Shown here: positions 57,049 to 64,000 of the stretch, piece after piece | How the letters are laid out: each line of letters begins with the position of its first letter | How positions within the stretch are numbered: the stretch's first letter is position 1 | DNA from: Mugil cephalus | Taxonomy: Eukaryota > Chordata > Actinopteri > Mugiliformes > Mugilidae | Direction of reading: 5' to 3' | DNA length: 64,000 nt | Assembly: GCF_022458985.1 (NCBI RefSeq) | Contig: NC_061771.1 | Coordinates: 28,760,001 to 28,824,000, forward strand | Made by a program: the position numbers and the translations under genes | Notes under the pieces: model-generated | What the model was told of the DNA's origin: nothing | The model's input: the letters and a program-made list of their open reading frames with translations, nothing else | The model's database searches: none

Positions 57049-57120
57049 GCGTTGGTGGTATAGTGGTGAGCATAGCTGCCTTCCAAGCAGTTGACCCGGG
57101 TTCGATTCCCGGCCAACGCA
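57049..57120 (+). tRNA. tRNA-Gly(TCC), unit 3, intact
   Basis: 72 nt, identical to the unit 2 copy. Confidence 0.97.
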
Positions 57121-57326
57121 GCGTTCTTTTGTTTAGCCTAAAGGACTGTAAAGATGAGCAATAACAAAGTGGATTAAGTTTGCAATTAGTGCTGTACACG
57201 AACAGATACAGTTCGCAGCAACCAGCTGTGACGCCGCCAATAGTACTTTGAACGTGTTGAGTACAGTTTTCGTATACATACTCATACATCTGTTTGAGGT
57301 GCATTTGAAAGAGAAAAACAGCCACT

Positions 57327-57405
57327 CGTTGTCGGCAGGATTCGAACTGGCGGGGAAACCCAATGGATTTCTAGTCCATCGCCTTAACCACTCGGCCACG
57401 ACAAC
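57327..57405 (-). tRNA. tRNA-Ser(AGA), unit 3
   Basis: 79 nt, with small losses in the T-stem and variable arm. Anticodon loop intact. Confidence 0.87.
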
Positions 57406-58293
57406 GCCCTTCCATAGCTCGGGATGGGAATTTTCGCTTTTTATTTGGTTTTGAGCAAAATGCAGAGCACGAGGACCATAATCTGGGAGATGGACCACCC
57501 CTTCTCCGCATTTCCAAAAACTAAAATTCTTATCATGAAAAGCCAGGTGAGACAACTGCTAAACCCATCAAAGCCAGATCAGCAAGGCCAGAGAACAGAG
57601 CTTCTGTGGCAGAGCACTTTCTAAGACTTGTTATTGTTGAAGAAAACAGGTCCTGCAGTACAACATGAGTGGGGTGTGGGGTGAGTGAGGAGCAGTGTTG
57701 GCATGAATATGCCAGAATGATCACAGGAAGGAAGAAAGGCACCGACCAACAGTCCGAAGCTGCCCCCACCTCCTCTAACATCCTCATTCACACCTTGGCC
57801 CCTCACCCCCGCATTTCCCAAACTACCACGCTCATCATGACTAGCCAGTTGAGAAAGCAGGTAGACCCACCGGGACCCGGATCAGCAAGGCCAGAGGACA
57901 ATACAATATCAACCCAGGATTGCTGAAGGTGTGTGCAGAGCTTGTGTAGAACATTACGCTAAAGTTAGTTTAAGTGTAATACTTGTTGTTGTTGTGCAAG
58001 AACAGGATCGAGAGGAATGTCACTGCAGTACGCAGTGAAAAGCTGAAATGACAGTGAAAAGAATCAGTGGTACTCACCCACAAAGGCCAACCCCTTCCTC
58101 TAATGTTCCCATTTACACTGCGTCTTCCCACTCCAAGTGACACAATTTAGTGGGCTAGCAATTAGCGCTGTGCACAAACCGAGTGCAAACCAGTAACCTT
58201 CCTACAGCTCTTTGCTGACATCAACCCAAGAATGCACAAGGTGCGTACCTGATTGCACTGCAGTTTGCTGTGTCATTCTTACACCCTTTCACA

Positions 58294-58363
58294 GGGGATG
58301 TAGCTCAGTGTAGAGCGCATGCTTTGCATGTATGAGGCCCCGGGTTCAATCCCGGCATCTCCA
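58294..58363 (+). tRNA. tRNA-Ala(TGC), unit 4
   Basis: 70 nt, missing one G in the D-loop and one C in the T-arm. Confidence 0.88.
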
Positions 58364-59013
58364 GCTTTAGCTTGCTGTCTCAATGTTTTTAACACCCGCA
58401 TGGAGACCCAAGCGACAACTGACGACCAACTGTGTCTTCTTTGTCCATAGCTGTAGCAATCTCTTCCTTGCCTGAGAGGGGGACGAGGGTGTGTCTGGAA
58501 CATTACTGGCATGAAAGTGTCAGAATGATCAGAGAAAGGAAAGGTGGTAACCAGGGAATTGGCCTTTTAACAGGTGAGTTAGCGGCTCTAATGACTGAAT
58601 TTAAGCGGTATCATAGGCAGGTTGGAGAACTGTTGATTCAGCTACGAGTGACAATTGCAGGCCATGAAAGCTGGACAGGGGCAAGGCAGGGCAGAGTGAA
58701 CAACCAGTGTTTGATGACCAGCAACGTTTCCCAAGCTTGCTCAAGGTGTGCACAGAGCTTCAGCAGCACATTTCTTTCTAAGACTTGTTGCTGTGTGGAA
58801 GAACAACTTTTCCTCCAGTGCTCCGTTTACACTGGCTACGGCCTTGTGACAAAGTTTAGTAGGCCACAATTAGTGCTGTATACAAACAGGTGGAATCTAG
58901 TCCATCTCAACAGCTGACAGAAATGCACAGACCTTTTGACCAAGATCAGAACTTCAAGCCCGTGCTCCAACACGCGACGTGCGCTGATTTTGTCCAAAGA
59001 TCCCCTGTCTGTA

Positions 59014-59084
59014 GCGTTGGTGGTATAGTGGTGAGCATAGCTGCCTTCAAGCAGTTGACCCGGGTTCGATTCCCGGCCAACGCA
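59014..59084 (+). tRNA. tRNA-Gly(TCC), unit 4
   Basis: 71 nt, missing one C in the anticodon loop (CTTCAA). If real this copy would be dead. Confidence 0.85.
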
Positions 59085-59271
59085 GCGTTCTTTTGTTTAG
59101 CTAAAGGACTGTAAAGAGAGCAATAGGAAATTTCATTAGTGCTGTACACGAACAGATACAGTTCGCAGCAACCAGCTGTGAGCCGCCAATATACTTTGAA
59201 GTGTTGAGTACATTTTGTATACATACTCATACATCTGTTTGAGGGTGCATTGAAAGAGAAAAACAGCCACT

Positions 59272-59348
59272 CGTTTCGGCGGATTCGAACCTGTGCGGGA
59301 ACCCCAATGGATTTCTAGTCCATCGCCTTAACACTCGGCCACGACAAC
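59272..59348 (-). tRNA. tRNA-Ser(AGA), unit 4
   Basis: 77 nt, with losses in the acceptor, T-arm and variable arm. Anticodon loop intact. Confidence 0.82.
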
Positions 59349-60188
59349 GCCCTTCATGCTCGGATGGGAATCTTCGCTTTTTATTGTTTTGAGCAAAATG
59401 CAGCACGAGGGACATAATCTGGAGATGGACCACCCCTCCCCGCATTTCCAAAAACTAAAATTCTTATCATGAAAAGCAGTGAGACAACTGCTAACCATCA
59501 AGACAGATCAGCAAGGCCAAAACAGAGTTCTTGCAGAGCACTTCAAGACTTGTTTTGTTGAAGAAACAGTCCTGCAGTACAAATGAGTGGGGGTGGTGAT
59601 GAGGAGCAGTGTTGGCATGAATATGCAAATGATCACAGAGGAAGAAAGCACCGACCCAAGTCCGAAGCTCCCCACCTCTCTAACACCTCATCACACTTGG
59701 CCCCTCACCCCCCATTTCCAAACTACCACGCTCATCATGACTAGCCAGTTGAGAAAGCAGGTAGACCCACCGGGACCCGGATCAGCAAGGCAGAGGACAA
59801 TACAATATCAACCCAGGATTGCTGAAGTGTGTGCAGAGCTTGTGTAGAACATTACGCTAAAGTAAGTTTAAGTGTAATACTTGTCGTTGTTGTGCAAGAA
59901 ACAGGATCGAGAGGAATGTCACTGCAGTACGCAGTGAAAAGCTGAAAATGATCAGTGAAAAGAATCAGTGGTACTCACCCACAAAGGCCAACCCCTTCTC
60001 TAATGTTCCCATTTACACTGGTCTTCCCATCCAAGTGACACAATTAGTGGGCTAGCAATTAGCGCTGTGCACAAACCGAGTGCAAACAGTAACCTTCTAC
60101 AGCTCTTTGCTGACATCAGCCCAAGAATGCACAAGGTGCGTACCTGGTTGCACTGCAGTTTGCCGTGTCATTCTTACACCCTTGCACA

Positions 60189-60258
60189 GGGGATGAGCTC
60201 AGTGGTAGAGCGCATGCTTTGCATGTATGAGGCCCCGGGTTCAATCCCGGCATCTCCA
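60189..60258 (+). tRNA. tRNA-Ala(TGC), unit 5
   Basis: 70 nt, missing the conserved T of the A-box and one C of the T-arm. Confidence 0.87.
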
Positions 60259-60910
60259 GCTTTAGCTTGCTGTCTCAATGTTTGTTAACACCCGCATGGA
60301 GACCCAAGCGACAACTGACGACCACTGTGTCTTCTTTGTCCATAGCTGTAGCAATCTCTTCCTTGCACTGAGAGGGGGGACGAGGGCTTGTCTGGAACAT
60401 TACTGGCATGAAAGTGTCAGAATGATCAGAGAAAGGAAAGTGGTAACCAGGAATTGGCCTTTTAACAGTGAGTTAGCGCTCTATGACTGAATTTAAGCGG
60501 TATCATAGGCAGGTTGGAGAACTGTTGATTCAGCTACGAGTGGACAATTGCAGGCCATGAAAGCGGACAGGGGCAAGGGCAGGCAGAGTGAACAACCAGT
60601 GTTGATGACCAGGCAACGTTTGTCCCAAGCTTGCTCAGGTGTGCACAGAGCTTCAGCAGCACATTTCTTCTAAGACTTGTTGTGTTGTGGAAGAACAACC
60701 TTTTCTCCAGTGCTCCCGTTACACCTTGGCTACGGGCCTTGTGACAAAGTTTAGTAGGCCAGCAATTAGTGCTGTATACAAACAGGTGGAATCTAGTCCA
60801 TCTCAACAGCTGACAGAAATGCACAGACCTTTTGACCAAGATCAGAACTTCAAGCCCGTGCTCTCAACACGGCGACGTGCGCTGATTTTGTCCAAAGATC
60901 CCTGTCTGTA

Positions 60911-60980
60911 GCGTTGGTGTATAGTGGTGAGCATAGCTGCCTTCCAAGCAGTTGACCCGGGTTTGATTCCCGGCCAACGA
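60911..60980 (+). tRNA. tRNA-Gly(TCC), unit 5
   Basis: 70 nt, with losses in the D-arm and acceptor and one T-loop change (GGTTTGATTCC). Confidence 0.87.
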
Positions 60981-61167
60981 GCGTTCTTTTGTTTAGCCTA
61001 AAGGACTGTAAAGATGAGCAATAACAAATTAATTTCTTGTCGACACGAACAGATACAGTGCGCAGCAACACTGTGAGCCGCCAATCTACTTGAATGTTGA
61101 GTACAGTTTTCGCATACATACTCATACATCTGTTTGAGGTGCATTTGAAAAGAGAAAAACAGCCACT

Positions 61168-61245
61168 CGTTGTCGGCAGGATTCGAACTGCGGGGGAACC
61201 CCAATGGATTTCTAGTCATCGCCTTAACCACTCGGCCACGACAAC
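61168..61245 (-). tRNA. tRNA-Ser(AGA), unit 5
   Basis: 78 nt, with losses around the anticodon stem and variable arm. Confidence 0.85.
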
Positions 61246-61864
61246 GCCCTTCCCTACTCGGATGGGAATTTCGCTTTTTTATTTGGTTTTGGGAGGCAAA
61301 ATGGCAAAAACTAAACACGAGGAGGAAAACCCTAATCCTGGGCCCTCGGCCCTCAAAACACCGCAATTTTTTCCCAGAATATACAAAAAACCCCAACATC
61401 CGTGAAACCTAAGCCCAGTTTAAAAACAGAAAAGGCAGGTAGACCCACCGGACCCGGATCAGCAAGGCCAGAGGACAATACAATATCAACCCAGGATGCT
61501 GAAGGTGTGTGCAGAGCTTGTGTAGAACATACGCTAAAGTAAGTTTAAGTGTAATACTTGTCGTTGTTGTGCAGAACAGGATCGAGAGGAATGTCACTGC
61601 AGTACGCAGTGAAAAGCTGAAAATGATCAGTGAAAAGAATCAGTGGTACTCACCCACAAAGGCCAACCCCTTCCTCTAATGTTCCCATTTACACTGCGTC
61701 TTCCCACTCCAAGTGACACAATTTAGTGGGCTAGCAATTAGCGCTGTGCACAAACCCATGCAAACCAGTAACCTTCCTACAGCTCTTTGCTGACATCAAC
61801 CCAGAATGCACATGCGTACCTGATTGCACTGCAGTTTGCTGTGTCATTCTTACACCCTTGCCCA

Positions 61865-61934
61865 GGGATGTAGCTCATGGTAGAGCGCATGCTTTGCATG
61901 TATGAGGCCCCGGGTTCAATCCCCGGCAACTCCA
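61865..61934 (+). tRNA. tRNA-Ala(TGC), unit 6
   Basis: 70 nt, missing one 5' G and one D-loop G, with an acceptor substitution. Confidence 0.87.
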
Positions 61935-62590
61935 GCTTTAGCTTGCTGTCTCAATGTTTGTTAACACCCGCATGGAGACCCAAGCGACAACTGATGACCA
62001 CCTGTGTCTTCTTTGTCCATAGCTGTAGCAATCTCTTCCTTGCACTGAGAGTGGGGGCGAGGGCTGTGTCTGGAACATTACTGGCATGAAAGTGGTCAGA
62101 ATGATCAGAGAAAGGAATGGTGGTAACCAGGGATGGCTTTTAACAGGTGAGTTAGCGGCTCTAATGACTGAATTAAGCGGTATCATAGGCAGGTGGAGAA
62201 CTGTTGATTCAGCTACGAGTGGACAATTGCAGGCCATGAAAGCTGGACAGGGCAAGGGCAGGGCAGAGTGAACAACCAGTGTTTGATGACCAGGCAACGT
62301 TGTCCCAAGCTTGCTCAAGGTGTGCACAGAGCTTCAGCAGCACATTCTTCTAAGACTTGTTGCTGTTGTGGAAGAACAACCTTTTCCTCCAGTGCTCCCG
62401 TTACACCTTGGCTACGGGCCTTGTGACAAAGTTTAGTAGGCCAGCAATTAGTGCTGTATACAAACAGGTGGAATCTAGTCCATCTCAACAGCTGACAGAA
62501 ATGCACAACCTTTTGACCAAGATCAGAACTTCAACCCGTGCTCTCAACACGGCGACGTGCGCTGATTTTGTCCAAAGATCCCTGTCTGTA

Positions 62591-62660
62591 GCGTTGGTGG
62601 TATAGTGGTGAGCATAGCTGCCTTCCAAGCAGTTGACCCGGGTTCGATTCCGCCAACGCA
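62591..62660 (+). tRNA. tRNA-Gly(TCC), unit 6
   Basis: 70 nt, missing two bases at the T-stem 3' side. The rest matches the intact copies. Confidence 0.87.
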
Positions 62661-62849
62661 GCGTTCTTTTGTTTAGCCTAAAGGACGTAAAGATGAGCAA
62701 TAACAAAGTGATTTAGTTGCAATTAGTGCTGTACACGAACAGATACGTGCGCAGCAACGCCGCCCAATATACTTGAACGTGTTGAGTACAGTTTTCGATA
62801 CATACTCATACATCTGTTTGAGGGTGCATTTGAAAGAAAAACAGCCACT

Positions 62850-62928
62850 CTGTCGGCAGGATTCGAACCTGCGCGGGGAAACCCCAATGGATTCTAGTCC
62901 CTCGCCTTAACCACTCGGCCACGACAAC
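62850..62928 (-). tRNA. tRNA-Ser(AGA), unit 6
   Basis: 79 nt, with small losses in the acceptor and anticodon stem. Confidence 0.85.
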
Positions 62929-63800
62929 GCCCTTCCATAGCTCGGATGGGGAATTTCGCTTTTTATTGGTTTTGAGCAAAATGCAGAGCAACGAGGGACC
63001 ATAATCTGGGAGATGGACCACCCCTCTCCGCATTTCCAAAAAACTAAAATTCTTATCATGAAAAGCCAGGTGAGACAACTGCTAAACCATCAAGAGCCAG
63101 ATCAGCAAGGCCAGAGAACAGAGCTTCTGTGGCAGAGCACTTTCTAAGACTTGTTATTGTTGAAGAAAACAGGTCCTGCAGTACAACATGAGTGGGGTGT
63201 GGGGTGAGTGAGGAGCAGTGTTGGCATGAATATGCCAGAATGATCACAGGAAGGAAGAAAGGCACCGACCAACAGTCCGAAGCTGCCCCCACCTCCTCTA
63301 ACATCCTCATTCACACTTGGCCCCTCACCCCCGCATTTCCCAAACTACCACCTCATCATGACTAGCCAGTTGAGAAAGCAGGTAGACCCACCGGACCCGG
63401 ATCAGCAAGGCCAGAGACAATACATATCAACCCAGACTGCTGAGGTGTGTGCAGAGCTTGTGTAAACATTACGCTAAAGTAAGTTTAAGTGTAAATTGTC
63501 GTTGTTGTGCAAGAACAGGATCGAGAGGAATGTCACTGCATACGCAGTGAAAAGCTGAAAATGATCAGTGAAAAGAATCAGTGGTACTCACCCACAAAGG
63601 CCAACCCCTTCCTCTAATTTCCCATTTACATGCGTCTTCCCACTCCAAGTGACACATTTAGTGGGCTAGCAATTAGCGCTGTGCACAAACCGAGTGCAAA
63701 CCAGTAACCTTCCTACAGCTCTTTGCTGACATCACCAAGAATGCACAAGGTGCGTACTGATTGCACTGCAGTTTGCGTGTCATTCTTACACCCTTGCACA

Positions 63801-63869
63801 GGGGATGTAGCTCAGTGGTAGAGCGCATGCTTGCATGTTGAGGCCCCGGGTTCAATCCCGGCATCTCCA
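63801..63869 (+). tRNA. tRNA-Ala(TGC), unit 7
   Basis: 69 nt, with three losses, one in the anticodon loop (CTTGCAT). The rest of this unit is outside the window. Confidence 0.85.
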
Positions 63870-64000
63870 GCTTTAGCTTGCTGTCTCAATGTTTGTTAAC
63901 ACCGCATGGAGACCCAAGCGACAATGACGACAACTGTGTCTTCTTTGTCCTAGCTGTAGCAATCTCTTCCTTGCACCGAGAGGGGGGACGAGGGGTGTGT

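Larger units (their letters stand above)
52271..64000. repeat. Tandem tRNA-gene array, ~1.95-kb unit
   Basis: Unit starts, taken at AGTGACACA, fall at 52271, 54212, 56172, 58136, 60034, 61712 and 63648, so spacings are 1941, 1960, 1964, 1898, 1678 and 1936. Each full unit has tRNA-Ala and tRNA-Gly on the plus strand and tRNA-Ser on the minus strand. The array runs off the window end. Copies differ largely by scattered one-base deletions. Confidence 0.95.

Noticed and set aside
52271-64000. CRISPR-like or satellite-only reading of the array
   Set aside because: Unit size, tRNA content and host type exclude CRISPR; the clear tRNA genes make plain satellite a poor label.

Overview
The window is vertebrate DNA, almost certainly from a teleost fish. 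Genes are split into exons with GT-AG introns. A Delta-family Notch ligand most like fish deltaD is present, together with a CD22/Siglec-like immunoglobulin receptor pair, fish-type Tc1/mariner and LINE debris, many (CA)n/(TA)n microsatellites and a tRNA gene array. I see no bacterial, phage or viral genes.

Layout. (1) 1-8.7 kb: a TIR transposon relic, a candidate enhancer, then a complete delta gene on the minus strand (11 coding exons, 716 codons, start 8083, stop 3054) with a TATA-type promoter near 8.63 kb. (2) 8.7-25.7 kb: a 17.6-kb intergenic interval with microsatellites, a degraded Tc1/mariner element carrying a nested insertion, several repeat families and a few candidate regulatory blocks. 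(3) 25.7-27.5 kb: a three-exon RhoU-type small GTPase on the plus strand, divergent from the delta gene. (4) 27.5-31.0 kb: its 3' UTR and repeat-rich DNA. (5) 31.1-47.2 kb: two tandem minus-strand Ig receptor genes about 8.1 kb apart, with near-identical six-domain ectodomains. One (A) has a tyrosine-motif tail and the other (B) a short tyrosine-free tail. A relic Ig exon lies between them. LINE, Tc1 and TIR elements occupy the introns and gene ends. (6) 48363-48862: a run of exactly 500 N, then about 0.9 kb of poor-looking sequence and 2513 consecutive C, both of which look like assembly artefacts. (7) 52.3-64.0 kb: an array of about 1.95-kb units, each with tRNA-Ala(TGC), tRNA-Gly(TCC) and, on the other strand, tRNA-Ser(AGA).

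How the parts relate. The delta gene (lateral inhibition, somite clock) and the rho gene share a long intergenic interval that may hold developmental enhancers. The receptor pair looks like an inhibitory/non-inhibitory immune pair made by tandem duplication. The tRNA array is joined to the rest only through the N gap and the poly-C run, so its chromosomal position is not secure. Exon boundaries were worked out by hand from splice signals and reading phase; functions are inferred from family resemblance without any database search.
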